Assembly: GCF_009208565.1 (NCBI RefSeq)
Contig: NZ_WFLK01000004.1
Location: 1-64,000, forward strand
Direction of reading: 5' to 3'
Source: Janthinobacterium aquaticum
GTDB taxonomy: Bacteria > Pseudomonadota > Gammaproteobacteria > Burkholderiales > Burkholderiaceae_D
Length of the DNA stretch: 64,000 bases
The position numbers and the translations under genes were made by a program. Positions 37,103 to 46,137 of this stretch are shown in pieces. A model generated the notes under the pieces. The model did no database searches and had not been told where the DNA came from. It was given only the letters and a program-made list of their open reading frames with translations. Numbering within the stretch: the stretch's first letter is position 1; each line of letters starts with the position of its first letter.

Positions 37103-37906
37103 TTAAAGGGCTGCGCCGGCGGGCGCATGATCTTGCTGCTGCAACGCCTGCAAGGCGTCGAGGATGTCCATCTTGAGGGCGATCACGTCGTCGCTGTGGC
37201 CGATGCGCGGCTGGGCGATATCGACCTGCCACTGTCGCACAATATTGCCGGGTTTGCCACCCATCAGCAAGATGCGGTCGGCCACCAGAATCGCCTCGTC
37301 GATATCGTGTGTGACCAGCAGCACCGCTGTGTGCCAGCGGTGTACCACTTCGACCAGCAGTGACTGCATTTCCGAGCGCGTGATGGCGTCCAGTGCCGAA
37401 AACGGCTCGTCGGCAAACAGCAGCTCCGGCTCGCGCGCCAGTGCACGCGCCAGCGCCACGCGCTGCGCCATGCCGCCTGACAGCGCCGACGGATACAGTT
37501 TTTCGCGGCCCTTGAGGCCCACCGCTTCAATCGCCTGCGCCACGCGCGCCTGGTGCGCCTCGCGCGTCAGCTTGGGCTGATGCTTGAAGTCGAGGCCAAA
37601 GCCGGTGTTGCCGGTCACGTTCAGCCAGGGCAGCAAACTGGCCTGCTGGAACACCAGCGCGCTGCGCGGATCGGGTTCGCGCATCGGCGCGCCGAGAAAG
37701 TCAATGCTGCCGGTGGACGGCGCCTGCAACCCGGCCAGCACGCGCAGCAGGCTCGACTTGCCGCAGCCGCTGCCGCCGAGCAGGCAGACGATTTCACGCT
37801 GGCGTATGCCTAGCGAGACCTGTTCGAATACCGGCGCCGTGCCGGGGTAGGCAAAGCTCAGGTCCTGCGCCTGCAGCGCCCAGTCGCTACCATTCATGCC
37901 ACTCAT
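37103..37906 (-). CDS. ABC transporter ATP-binding protein (SsuB/TauB type)
   Basis: 267-residue cytosolic ATPase. Walker A is LLGGSGCGKSSLLRVLAG, the Q loop ALVFQQASLLPWL, the signature PSALSGGMAQRVALARALA, Walker B ELLFADEPFSALDA, and the switch His is in LLVTHDIDEA. It overlaps the acyl-CoA-dehydrogenase-like gene by 4 bp, which ties the transporter to that enzyme. Confidence 0.93.
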   Translation of the reverse strand: MSGMNGSDWALQAQDLSFAYPGTAPVFEQVSLGIRQREIVCLLGGSGCGKSSLLRVLAGLQAPSTGSIDFLGAPMREPDPRSALVFQQASLLPWLNVTGNTGFGLDFKHQPKLTREAHQARVAQAIEAVGLKGREKLYPSALSGGMAQRVALARALAREPELLFADEPFSALDAITRSEMQSLLVEVVHRWHTAVLLVTHDIDEAILVADRILLMGGKPGNIVRQWQVDIAQPRIGHSDDVIALKMDILDALQALQQQDHAPAGAAL

Positions 37907-38976
37907 GCTGCAGCTGCGGCCTTGGCCGCGTCGAACTGCGCCAGCGCCGATTGCAGCTGCGTCAGGCTCGGCGTGACGATGGGAATAAAGGACGACTCGC
38001 GCCAGCGGCGCGCAAAGCCCTGCTGTTCTGCGCTCAGGTAAGCGCGACCGCCCATCGCCTGCAGTTCCAGCATCAGCGCCTGCTGCACCAGTTCGGCCAG
38101 CTGTATGCGCAGGCGGAACATGGCCGGCGCCTGGCTCTGGAAGCGCCCGTCGTGCACGCCGGACAGCAGCGTATCGACCGCCTGTTCAAGCGCAGTCTGC
38201 AGCGCGGCGACGCGCGGCGTGAGCTGGTTGCGCGAGCCCACCGAAATGGCCTCGGCCCTGGCCAGGCTGGCGCGCGCCAGGCCGATCGACAGGCCGCACT
38301 GCATGCCAAGGAAAGCCGGGCGCACCTGCGGCAGCCACACGGGGGCGTTGTCGCTGATGATGTCGGCGCTGGCGATGGCCACTTGCGTGAGCCTGACCGA
38401 TGCGGTATTGCTGCCGCGCAGGGCGATCAGATCTAGATCGTCGTTGCGCTGCACGCCAGGCGCATGGCTGTCAAAGGCCACGATCACCGGCGGCGCGCCA
38501 TCGGTTGGGGCCACGGCGGCGGCGGCCGCGAAGCCACCTTTGCGCAGGTTGGTTACCCACGCCAGGCTGCCGTCGACCAGCAGGCCGTCGCTCTGGCGCG
38601 CGCCACTGATTTGCAGCTGCTCGATGCCGGACAAGAATTTCATGGCGTTCGACAGGCCGCTGGCGCCGGCGTGGGTGCCGGCCAGCAGGCCCGGCAGGCG
38701 GCGCTCGGCCAGCGCGCGGTTCGGGCTTTGCAGCATGAATTCGATAAAGCAGCGCTGGCCCCAGAAGACAAAGGCGGCCGTGACCGATTGTTCGGCTACG
38801 TTGGCGATGGCGGCAATCGCGTCGCGCACGTCGCCGCCGGCGCCGCCATGTTCTTGTGGCACGCCGGCGGCCAGCACCTGCGCCCCGGCCAGTACCGGCA
38901 GCACGCTTTCAGCCAGGTCGTTGGAAGCATCGAGCTGCTCGGCGTGTGCGGCCAGCCAGTCAGTGAGCTGGCCCAT
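37903..38976 (-). CDS. Acyl-CoA-dehydrogenase-like flavoprotein (SfnB/DszC-like)
   Basis: 357-residue protein with the helical N- and C-terminal domains and central beta domain of the acyl-CoA dehydrogenase superfamily: VPQEHGGAGGDVRDAIAAIA near residue 40, NAMKFLSGIEQLQISG in the middle, and a C-terminal four-helix region with AMGGRAYLSAEQQGFARRW. Linkage to an SsuABC-type importer is typical of members acting in organosulfur use (SfnB, DszC-like monooxygenases) rather than fatty-acid oxidation. The reaction is not assignable from sequence. It starts 1 bp after the AhpD-like gene and overlaps the ATPase gene. Confidence 0.78.
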   Translation of the reverse strand: MGQLTDWLAAHAEQLDASNDLAESVLPVLAGAQVLAAGVPQEHGGAGGDVRDAIAAIANVAEQSVTAAFVFWGQRCFIEFMLQSPNRALAERRLPGLLAGTHAGASGLSNAMKFLSGIEQLQISGARQSDGLLVDGSLAWVTNLRKGGFAAAAAVAPTDGAPPVIVAFDSHAPGVQRNDDLDLIALRGSNTASVRLTQVAIASADIISDNAPVWLPQVRPAFLGMQCGLSIGLARASLARAEAISVGSRNQLTPRVAALQTALEQAVDTLLSGVHDGRFQSQAPAMFRLRIQLAELVQQALMLELQAMGGRAYLSAEQQGFARRWRESSFIPIVTPSLTQLQSALAQFDAAKAAAAA

Positions 38977-38977
38977 A

Positions 38978-39544
38978 TCAGACCGCGCCTGGCAGGTAGG
39001 GCGTCAGCTGCGGATTGACCGGCGTGCCGGCCAGGCTGTTGGTGAAATTGCACAGCGTGGCCAGGCTGATGCCAAGCACCACCTCCAGCGCCTGCTGCTC
39101 GTTGTAGCCGGCCGCGATAAAGTCCTGGTAAGCCTGGTCGCCGACGGCGCCGCGCGTGGCAATCACGGCCGTGGCAAACGCTGCCACGGCGTCCAGTCTG
39201 GCGTCGCCGGTCGGCTGGCCATGCTGCAGCGCGCGCACGATATCGGGCGTCTGGCCGGCTTTTTTCAGCGAGATGGCGCTATGGCCGGCGATACAGAAGT
39301 CGCAGCCGTGAATGCGCGCGGCGGTGATCTGCACCACTTCGCGCTCCATCAGGGAGAGGCTGGCACGCCCGTTGATGCCTGATACGGTCAGGTAGGTTTC
39401 CAGCGCCAGCGGAGCATTGGCCAGTACGCCGATCAGGTTGGGCAGAAAGCCATTGTTGGCGATGGCTTTTTCAACAAAGGGACGGCTTTCGGCCGGCGCA
39501 GTTTCCAGGGTATGCAGAGTCAGGCGGGAGGTCGATTCAGTCAT
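38978..39544 (-). CDS. AhpD-like carboxymuconolactone-decarboxylase family protein
   Basis: 188-residue all-helical protein with the AhpD redox motif HGCDFCIAGH (Cys81, Cys84, His88), as in alkylhydroperoxidase partners. It could reduce peroxides or regenerate a thiol during oxidation by the neighbouring flavoprotein. ATG 39544 has AAGG 8 nt upstream; a GTG 9 bp further upstream is less suitable. It is the first enzyme gene after the AraC regulator and lies 1 bp from the next gene. Confidence 0.88.
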   Translation of the reverse strand: MTESTSRLTLHTLETAPAESRPFVEKAIANNGFLPNLIGVLANAPLALETYLTVSGINGRASLSLMEREVVQITAARIHGCDFCIAGHSAISLKKAGQTPDIVRALQHGQPTGDARLDAVAAFATAVIATRGAVGDQAYQDFIAAGYNEQQALEVVLGISLATLCNFTNSLAGTPVNPQLTPYLPGAV

Positions 39545-39663
39545 GGCGGGCACCTTGCGTGATGGTTGGCAGTGACTTGATTATATGGCCGCCAGATTTT
39601 TGGCAATATACGCCTGCATCCGTGTTTTGTGCTCGTTCGTCTTTGTTTGGCGTTTTCTTGACC

Positions 39664-40575
39664 TCAGTTCGGCAATTGGCGCAGGCGTCGGTAAGCGCCT
39701 GGCTGCTCGCCGGTCACGCGCTTGAAGGCGCGCGTAAAGGCGGCGTGCGAGCGGTAGCCGACCATTTCGGCGGCGCGCTCGACCGAGGCGCCGTCATGCA
39801 GGCGGCGCGCGGCCAGTTTCATGCGCAGCAACAGCAGGAACTGCGCCGGCGTATGGCCGCTGACGCTGGCGAAATGCTTGCAAAAGCTGGCGCGCGACAT
39901 GCACGCTGCGCTGGCCATGTTTTCGATCGACCAGTCGTCGCCGGGCGCGGCCAGCATGCGTTCGAGCAGCGGTGAAAACTCGGGGCGGTGCAGCAGTGGC
40001 AGCAGGCCGGCCGCCATCTGTTCGCCCTGCGCCACATGGCGGATCAGGTAGAAGAACAGCAGTTCGACCAGGCGCGCAATCAGCGGTGACGGCTGTTCCG
40101 GATCGTCGCCCGGCTCCTGCAAAATCAGTTCGAACAGCGAGGCGGCGGCGCTGAAAGCGGGCGCCGCGCCGCGCAGCAGCAGGTAGGGCGGAAACGAGTC
40201 GATGATCAGCGACGACAGCGGCGTGCGGAACTGAAAGAAGCCGCAGGCCAGCGCGGCGGCCTCGCCCGGAACGGGCGCGCACATCGGCAGCATCGGCTGC
40301 GCGGCAACGGCCTGCAGCGGGTCGCGGTGTGGGCTGAGGAAATGCGGCAGGTCGCGCAGCAGGAACACGCCGTCCCTGGGGCCGAGCGCGATCGGTTCGG
40401 CACCGTCGAGATGCAGGTAGCACTGGCCGCCGAGCACCAGGTGAAAGCTGCCCAGTTCCCGCCCTGCCGTCGAGGCGCGCCAATGGCCGCAGTACTGGCC
40501 CACGTGCAGCACGGCGGTATCGAGTTCCATGCTGCCCAGCAGCCAGCGTGACAATCTGTCGGTATCAGCATTCAT
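39664..40575 (-). CDS. AraC-family transcriptional regulator
   Basis: 303-residue regulator. The N-terminal cupin-like sensor (residues about 1-180, GSFHLVLGGQCYLHLDGAE) resembles the cupin_6 AraC_binding group. The C-terminal double HTH has IENMASAACMSRASFCKHFA and the second-helix signature AEMVGYRSHAAFTRAFKRVTG. It lies 119 bp upstream of, and co-directional with, the AhpD/flavoprotein/ABC genes, so it is the likely activator of that cluster. The ligand is unknown. Confidence 0.88.
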   Translation of the reverse strand: MNADTDRLSRWLLGSMELDTAVLHVGQYCGHWRASTAGRELGSFHLVLGGQCYLHLDGAEPIALGPRDGVFLLRDLPHFLSPHRDPLQAVAAQPMLPMCAPVPGEAAALACGFFQFRTPLSSLIIDSFPPYLLLRGAAPAFSAAASLFELILQEPGDDPEQPSPLIARLVELLFFYLIRHVAQGEQMAAGLLPLLHRPEFSPLLERMLAAPGDDWSIENMASAACMSRASFCKHFASVSGHTPAQFLLLLRMKLAARRLHDGASVERAAEMVGYRSHAAFTRAFKRVTGEQPGAYRRLRQLPN

Positions 40576-40663
40576 GGCAAAACACAGGCAAAGAGTGCAT
40601 CATAAGAGGCAGGCATGGCGCCGCCAACGACGCATTCCAAGTAACCATATGCGGATGCTGCAT

Positions 40664-41509
40664 TTACCGGGCCGCCTTGCCGGCTGCCTGCCGGAACTCG
40701 GGGCAACTGACCTGGACCAGCGAGTGGTCCTGCAGGCACACGGCCGACAGCTGGCCGCCCCAGACGCAGCCGCTGTCGAGCGCGATCAGGTTCGGTTCGA
40801 TGCGCAGGCCCAGCGCCGACCAGTGGCCAAACACCACCGTCTCGACCGCGCTGCGCCGGCCCGGCACCTCGAACCACGGCATCAGCCCGGAGCCTGCCGG
40901 TGCGGTGCCGCTTTCCTTGAGCTTGAAATCCATTACGCCGTCGGCGCTGCAAAAGCGCAGCCGGGTCATGGCGTTGATAATGCAGCGCAGCCGGTCAGCG
41001 CCGCGCAGGCTGTTGCGCCAGGCCGCCGGCTCATTGCCGTACATCTGGCGCAGGAAGTCAATCCAGCCGTCGCCCGACAGCATGGTTGACACCTCATCGC
41101 TGAGCGCCAGCGCCTGTCGCGGTGTCCATTGCGGCAGCAGGCCGGCGTGCACCAGCAGGTGGCCGTCCTGCTGCAACGCGAGCGGACGGCGGCGCAGCCA
41201 GCCGATCAGCTCGTCACGGTCCGGCGCGGCCAGGATATCGGACAGGGTATCGGAAGCATGCTCTGGACGGATGCCGTTGACCACCGCCAGCAGGTGCAGA
41301 TCATGGTTGCCCAGCACGCTGTCGGCCAGGTCCTGCTGCCACAGGCGGTAGACCAGGCGCAAGGTCGCCAGCGAATCGGGCCCCCGGTTGATCAGGTCGC
41401 CGCAGAACAGAATGCGATAAGGACCGTCTGCGATGTCGTGCAGCCGCTCCAGCAAGGCCTGCGTCTGATCATGACAGCCTTGCAAATCACCGATAAAGTA
41501 AGTTTTCAT
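40664..41509 (-). CDS. apaH: Bis(5'-nucleosyl)-tetraphosphatase, symmetrical
   Basis: Hydrolyses Ap4A to two ADP. 281 residues. Metallophosphatase motifs: GDLQGC near residue 6, [10 protein letters not shown], and [10 protein letters not shown]. The C-terminal substrate region [11 protein letters not shown] is intact. ATG 41509 ([12 protein letters not shown]) is the standard family start; an upstream in-frame start at 41533 would add 8 residues. No pdxA/ksgA/apaG neighbours as in enterics. Confidence 0.94.
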   Translation of the reverse strand: MKTYFIGDLQGCHDQTQALLERLHDIADGPYRILFCGDLINRGPDSLATLRLVYRLWQQDLADSVLGNHDLHLLAVVNGIRPEHASDTLSDILAAPDRDELIGWLRRRPLALQQDGHLLVHAGLLPQWTPRQALALSDEVSTMLSGDGWIDFLRQMYGNEPAAWRNSLRGADRLRCIINAMTRLRFCSADGVMDFKLKESGTAPAGSGLMPWFEVPGRRSAVETVVFGHWSALGLRIEPNLIALDSGCVWGGQLSAVCLQDHSLVQVSCPEFRQAAGKAAR

Positions 41510-41799
41510 AGTATGCGCATACAGTGCGGACAAAATAGCAATATCGACGGATTTTACCGTGTGCCTGCGATTCCTGCGGCGCAGGTGGCATCGTGAATGC
41601 CGGTGGCAGGCCGGGAAATCAATCCGGCAACAAGGGCAAATATTATTAATTAAGCGGCCGGCGTTTATTTTAAATGCGCCGATTGATTAATCGGATTAAT
41701 CGGATTAATTGAAATAGAGACCGGCTTTGAAATCAAATCAATCAAAAATGCAGTATATTGGCAGGATTATTTCTGATGTAAATGCAAAGGATGGCAGTG
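41510..41799. promoter_or_regulatory. AT-rich control region of the H-NS-like gene, with 9-bp iterons
   Basis: This spacer is markedly AT-richer than its surroundings. TCGGATTAA repeats at 41691-41699 and 41700-41708, preceded by a related GATTGATTAA at 41681. TATATT at 41754-41759 is a possible -10. Such bendable AT-rich DNA is what H-NS proteins bind, so autoregulation is plausible. Confidence 0.5.
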
Positions 41800-42105
41800 A
41801 TGGAATTATCAATGATGACAATGGTTCAATTGCGTAATTTGCAGGATCAGGTTACCCAGGAACTCAAACAACGTGAACGCAAGGATCTGCATCAGGCGCG
41901 CGATCAGATTATGGCCATTGCCGAACAAGCGGGTATCACGCTCAAACAGTTGATACAGGATGGCGTGCCACGCACCGGCAAGGTCGCGGTGCGTTACCGC
42001 AATCCCGATAACGCCAGCGAACAGTGGACTGGCCGCGGCCGCCAGCCGATATGGGTCAGGAGTTGGGTGGAATCGGGCAAGGCAATCGAGCTGCTGCGCG
42101 TATAA
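41800..42105 (+). CDS. H-NS family nucleoid-associated protein
   Basis: 101-residue DNA-binding protein. The N-terminal half is a helical oligomerisation region (MVQLRNLQDQVTQELKQRER); the C-terminal half is the H-NS DNA-binding domain with YRNPDNASEQWTGRGRQPIW, the GRGR-type AT-hook loop. ATG 41800 has AAAGGA 8 nt upstream; earlier in-frame ATGs at 41782 and 41791 lack proper spacing. It probably silences AT-rich or acquired DNA. It ends 74 bp before the phosphomutase gene. Confidence 0.9.
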   Translation: MELSMMTMVQLRNLQDQVTQELKQRERKDLHQARDQIMAIAEQAGITLKQLIQDGVPRTGKVAVRYRNPDNASEQWTGRGRQPIWVRSWVESGKAIELLRV

Positions 42106-42179
42106 TTCGCTATACATGGTGCAGTAGCAAGCCTTGCGGCGCGGCCGCTGTGCCCTCCTACTTTTTACAAGCTGAAACC

Positions 42180-43577
42180 ATGAACACAGTTGCCCTGTCA
42201 AAAACGATCTTCAAAGCTTACGATATCCGCGGCATCATTGATAAGACTCTCGATGCCAGCGTGGCTAAAAAGATCGGTTGGGCATTTGGCCAGGCAGCCT
42301 TGGCCAAGGGCGAGAAGACGGTCGTGATCGGCCGTGATGGCCGCCTGTCAGGCCCGGCACTGGCCGGCGCGCTGGCGCAAGGCCTGCAATCGGCTGGCGT
42401 CGATGTGATCGACCTGGGCATGGTGGCCACGCCGATGGTGTATTTCGGCACCAATGTACTCGGCACGCGCTCCGGCATCATGGTGACTGGCAGCCATAAT
42501 CCGCCTGACTACAACGGTTTCAAGATGGTGCTGGCGGGCGAAGCGATCTATGGCGACGCCATTCTGGCGCTGTACCACAGCATCGTCGCCCATGACAGCA
42601 ATGGCGCCGCTGCCGTAGCCGCTCCTGGCAACTACAGCACGCATGATATCCGCGCCGCCTATATCGAGCGCATCCTGGGCGACGCCAAGCTGGCGCGCCC
42701 GATCAAGATCGCTGTCGATTGCGGCAATGGCGTGGCAGGCGCATTTGCCGGCGAGCTGTTCCGCGGCATGGGCTGCGACGTGATCGAACTGTTCTGTGAA
42801 GTCGACGGCAATTTCCCCAACCATCACCCGGACCCGGCGCATCCTGAAAACCTGCAGGACCTGATTCGGGCCCTGGCCGAGACCGATGCCGAGATCGGCA
42901 TTGCCTTTGACGGAGACGGCGATCGCCTGGGCGTGGTCACCAAGGATGGCCAGATCATCTACCCGGATCGCCAGATGATGCTGTTTGCCGCCGATGTGCT
43001 GACGCGCCACCCGGGCGAACAGATTCTGTACGACGTGAAATGCACGCGCCACCTGGCGCCGTATATCAGCAAGCACGGCGGCGTGCCGCTGATGTGCAAG
43101 ACCGGCCATTCGCTGGTCAAGGCCAAGCTGCGTGAAACCGGCGCACCGCTGGGCGGCGAAATGAGTGGCCATATCTTCTTCAAGGATCGCTGGTACGGTT
43201 TTGACGACGGCCTGTATTCGGGCGCGCGCCTGCTGGAAATCCTGACCCGCGAAAGCGATCCGTCGGCGCTGCTCAATTCGCTGCCGCAGTCCGACAGCAC
43301 GCCCGAACTGCACCTCGAACTGAAAGAAGGCGAAAACGTGGCGCTGATGGACACCCTGCGCCGCGACGCGGTCTTCCCTGGCAATGAGCAGATCATTACC
43401 ATCGACGGCCTGCGCGTGGAATATGCCGACGGCTTCGGCCTGGCCCGCTCGTCGAACACCACGCCGGTGATCGTGATGCGTTTCGAGGCCGAGACGCCGG
43501 AAGCGCTGGCGCGCATCCAGGGCCAGTTCAAGAGCGTGATCCTGGCTGCCAAGCCGGACGCCCTTCTGCCTTTCTGA
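42180..43577 (+). CDS. Phosphomannomutase/phosphoglucomutase
   Basis: 465-residue alpha-D-phosphohexomutase (AlgC/ManB type) providing mannose-1-P or glucose-1-P for LPS and exopolysaccharide. The catalytic serine loop is TGSHNPPDYNG, the Mg site FDGDGDRLGVV, the sugar-binding loop GEMSGHIFF, and the C-terminal phosphate loop is in LARSSNTTPVIVMR. ATG 42180 gives MNTVALSKTIFKAYDIRG, standard for the family. waaC and waaA follow with short gaps, so this is an LPS-core operon. Confidence 0.94.
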   Translation: MNTVALSKTIFKAYDIRGIIDKTLDASVAKKIGWAFGQAALAKGEKTVVIGRDGRLSGPALAGALAQGLQSAGVDVIDLGMVATPMVYFGTNVLGTRSGIMVTGSHNPPDYNGFKMVLAGEAIYGDAILALYHSIVAHDSNGAAAVAAPGNYSTHDIRAAYIERILGDAKLARPIKIAVDCGNGVAGAFAGELFRGMGCDVIELFCEVDGNFPNHHPDPAHPENLQDLIRALAETDAEIGIAFDGDGDRLGVVTKDGQIIYPDRQMMLFAADVLTRHPGEQILYDVKCTRHLAPYISKHGGVPLMCKTGHSLVKAKLRETGAPLGGEMSGHIFFKDRWYGFDDGLYSGARLLEILTRESDPSALLNSLPQSDSTPELHLELKEGENVALMDTLRRDAVFPGNEQIITIDGLRVEYADGFGLARSSNTTPVIVMRFEAETPEALARIQGQFKSVILAAKPDALLPF

Positions 43578-43580
43578 ACG

Positions 43581-44591
43581 ATGGCTGGCCATGCAGGCGC
43601 GAAGGCGCCGTTGAAAATTCTGCTGGTGCGCGTCTCCTCGCTGGGCGACGTGCTGCATAATCTGCCGATGGTGGCCGATATCGCCCGCCATTATCCCGAT
43701 GCGATTATCGACTGGGTGGTGGAGGAGGGCTATGTCAGCCTGGTGCGCCTGAACGCGCGTGTCGGCACCATCTTCCCGTTTGCACTGCGACGGTGGCGCA
43801 AAAGCCTGGGCAAAAAGGAAACGCGCGCTGAAATTGCTGCGTTTTTCCGCCAGTTGCGCCAGACCCGCTACGACTATGTGTTCGACACGCAGGGTCTGCT
43901 CAAGACCGGCGTGATCATGGGCGCGGCGCGCCTGGCGCCGGGCGGCCAGAAGGTCGGCCTGGCCAATGGCAGCGAAGGCTCCGGTTACGAAGGCATTTCG
44001 CGCATCTTCCACAGCAAGAGCATTCCACTCGATCCGCGCACGCATGCGGTGGCGCGCGGGCGCCTGGTGGCCGCCGCCGCCCTCGGTTATACGGTCGATA
44101 CAGCGGCCGATTTCGGCCTGCCGGAGGTAGAGCAGGATGCGCCGCGTCCCGACTGGATGGGGGCAGAGTCGTATGCCGTGTATTTTCATGGCACCGCGCG
44201 CGACGCCAAGAAATGGCCAAGTGCGAACTGGATCGCGCTGGGCCAGGCGCTGGCACCGATGCCGATTTTGCTGCCATGGGGCTCGCCCAAGGAAAAAGCC
44301 GAGGCCGAACTGCTGGCCGCGGGCCTGCCCAATGCGCGCGTGCTGCCCAAGCTGTCGATGAGCGAGGCCACCTTGCTGGCGCGCCAGGCAGCGCTGGCGA
44401 TAGGCGTCGATACGGGGCTGACCCATATCGCTGCCGCTTTTGGCACGCCGACGGTGGAAATCTATGCCGATTCACCGCGCTGGAAGACCGAAGGCAACTG
44501 GTCGCCGCGTATTATCAATCTGGGCGACAAGGGCGCGCCGCCCGACGTTGCCGAAGTGCTGGCTGCTGCCAGACAGTTGCTGGCCGTCTGA
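43581..44591 (+). CDS. waaC: LPS heptosyltransferase I
   Basis: Adds the first heptose to Kdo2-lipid A on the inner leaflet. 336-residue GT9 enzyme. N-terminal ILLVRVSSLGDVLHNLPMV is typical; FDTQGLLKTGVIMGAARL follows; the ADP-heptose-binding C-terminal half has GVDTGLTHIAAAFGTPTVEIY. It starts 3 bp after the mutase gene and is followed by waaA after 10 bp. Confidence 0.95.
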   Translation: MAGHAGAKAPLKILLVRVSSLGDVLHNLPMVADIARHYPDAIIDWVVEEGYVSLVRLNARVGTIFPFALRRWRKSLGKKETRAEIAAFFRQLRQTRYDYVFDTQGLLKTGVIMGAARLAPGGQKVGLANGSEGSGYEGISRIFHSKSIPLDPRTHAVARGRLVAAAALGYTVDTAADFGLPEVEQDAPRPDWMGAESYAVYFHGTARDAKKWPSANWIALGQALAPMPILLPWGSPKEKAEAELLAAGLPNARVLPKLSMSEATLLARQAALAIGVDTGLTHIAAAFGTPTVEIYADSPRWKTEGNWSPRIINLGDKGAPPDVAEVLAAARQLLAV

Positions 44592-44601
44592 ACTGAAACT
44601 G

Positions 44602-45882
44602 ATGCGTATTCTTTATACCCTTGCCTGGTGGCTGGCGCTGCCGCTGGTGCTGGCGCGGCTATGGCTGCGCGGACGCCAGGAACCCGGCTATCGCCAGCAC
44701 TGGGGCGAGCGCCTGGGCTTTTACGGCAGTAAACCTGCCGCCAGCCCGATGACGATCTGGCTGCACGCCGTCTCGGTGGGCGAGACGCGCGCGGCCGAAC
44801 CGCTGGTCGATGCGCTGCTGGCCAGCTATCCGCACAGCCGCATCGTGCTCACGCATATGACGCCGACCGGGCGCGCCACCGGCAAGGCGCTGTTTGCGCG
44901 CCATGGTGCGCGCCTGGTGCAAAGCTATCTGCCGTATGACACGGGCGCCATGCCGGCGCGCTTTATCCGCCATTTTGCGCCGCGCATTTGCATATTGATG
45001 GAAACCGAAGTCTGGCCCAATCTGATTGATCAGTGCAATCGGCATCAGGTGCCGGTGGTGCTGGCCAACGCACGCCTGTCCGCGCGCTCGCTGCGCAAGG
45101 CGCTGCGCCTGGGCCGGCTGATCGGCGACGCCGCGCGCGGCATTGCGCTGGTGGCCGCACAGACGCCGGACGACGCCGAACGCGTGCGCCAGCTCGGCGT
45201 GCAGCAGGTGGCCGTTACCGGCAGCATCAAGTTCGATGTGGTGGTGCCGGAAGCGGCGCTGGCGCTGGGCGCACAGCTGCGCGCTGCCATCGGCGCACGA
45301 CCGGTGCTGCTGTGCGCCAGCACCCGCGAAGGCGAAGAGGTGCTGCTGTTGGACGCCTTTGTGGCGGCACGCGCCAGCCTGCCGGCCGATGTGCTGCTGC
45401 TGCTGGTGCCGCGCCATCCGCAGCGCTTCGACGAAGTGGCGCAACTGGTCAATGCGCATGGTTTGACGGCGCAGCGCCGGTCTTCGTGGTCGGCAGGGCA
45501 GCCCATCGGCGCCGATACGCAGGTGCTGCTGGGTGACTCGATGGGCGAGATGTTTGCCTATTACGCCGCCTGCGACTGCGCCTTTGTCGGCGGCAGCCTG
45601 CTGCCGCTGGGCGGCCAGAACCTGATCGAACCGGCAGCACTGGGCAAGCCGGTGCTGATCGGCCCGCACACCTTCAATTTTGCGCAGGTGACCGAGCAGG
45701 CCATCGAGGCTGGCGGCGCGGTGCGGGTCGATGATGCAGCGGCGCTGATGGCGCAGGCTGCCAGCTTGCTGTCGGATCGCCAGCAACTGGCCGCCATGGG
45801 CGCGCACGCGCTGGCGTTTGCCAGCCAGCACCGCGGAGCGACGCCGCGCACCATGGAAGCAATCAGGCCGCTGCTGACCTGA
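44602..45882 (+). CDS. waaA: 3-deoxy-D-manno-octulosonic acid transferase
   Basis: Transfers Kdo to lipid IVA at the inner membrane. 426 residues, normal length. The N-terminal membrane anchor MRILYTLAWWLALPLVLARL leads to WLHAVSVGETRAAEPLV, with the catalytic Glu region, then the GT30 signature METEVWPNLI and the C-terminal GGQNLIEPAALGKPVLIGPH. ATG 44602 is chosen because an open frame further upstream overlaps waaC. REP elements lie just downstream. Confidence 0.95.
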   Translation: MRILYTLAWWLALPLVLARLWLRGRQEPGYRQHWGERLGFYGSKPAASPMTIWLHAVSVGETRAAEPLVDALLASYPHSRIVLTHMTPTGRATGKALFARHGARLVQSYLPYDTGAMPARFIRHFAPRICILMETEVWPNLIDQCNRHQVPVVLANARLSARSLRKALRLGRLIGDAARGIALVAAQTPDDAERVRQLGVQQVAVTGSIKFDVVVPEAALALGAQLRAAIGARPVLLCASTREGEEVLLLDAFVAARASLPADVLLLLVPRHPQRFDEVAQLVNAHGLTAQRRSSWSAGQPIGADTQVLLGDSMGEMFAYYAACDCAFVGGSLLPLGGQNLIEPAALGKPVLIGPHTFNFAQVTEQAIEAGGAVRVDDAAALMAQAASLLSDRQQLAAMGAHALAFASQHRGATPRTMEAIRPLLT

Positions 45883-45916
45883 AGCGCTCTTGAAATCCAA
45901 CAATTAATGTATATCA

Positions 45917-46100
45917 CGTAGGTCGGATTAGCGGGGCAAAGCCCCGCGTAATCCGACAACATTGTTGACGCTGGCAAGGTTGTCGGATTACGGCCTGCGG
46001 CCTAATCCGACCTACGATTTTTTCCTGCCTGCACCGTATCAGTCACGTATGTCGGATTAGTCACGTAGGTCGGATTAGCGCGCAGCGCGTAATCCGACAA
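45917..46100. repeat. Cluster of four REP-like palindromes
   Basis: A forward copy at 45917-45960, a reverse copy at 45980-46016, a truncated copy at 46046-46060 (CGTATGTCGGATTAG) and a forward copy at 46064-46100. The first and last forward copies are both followed by ACATTGTTG, so flanking sequence was duplicated with the element. They lie between the convergent waaA and metallopeptidase genes. Nothing else was seen in the 255-bp spacer. Confidence 0.88.
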
Positions 46101-46137
46101 CATTGTTGGCCCATAAGGATATTGCCGGGCCGCCGCA

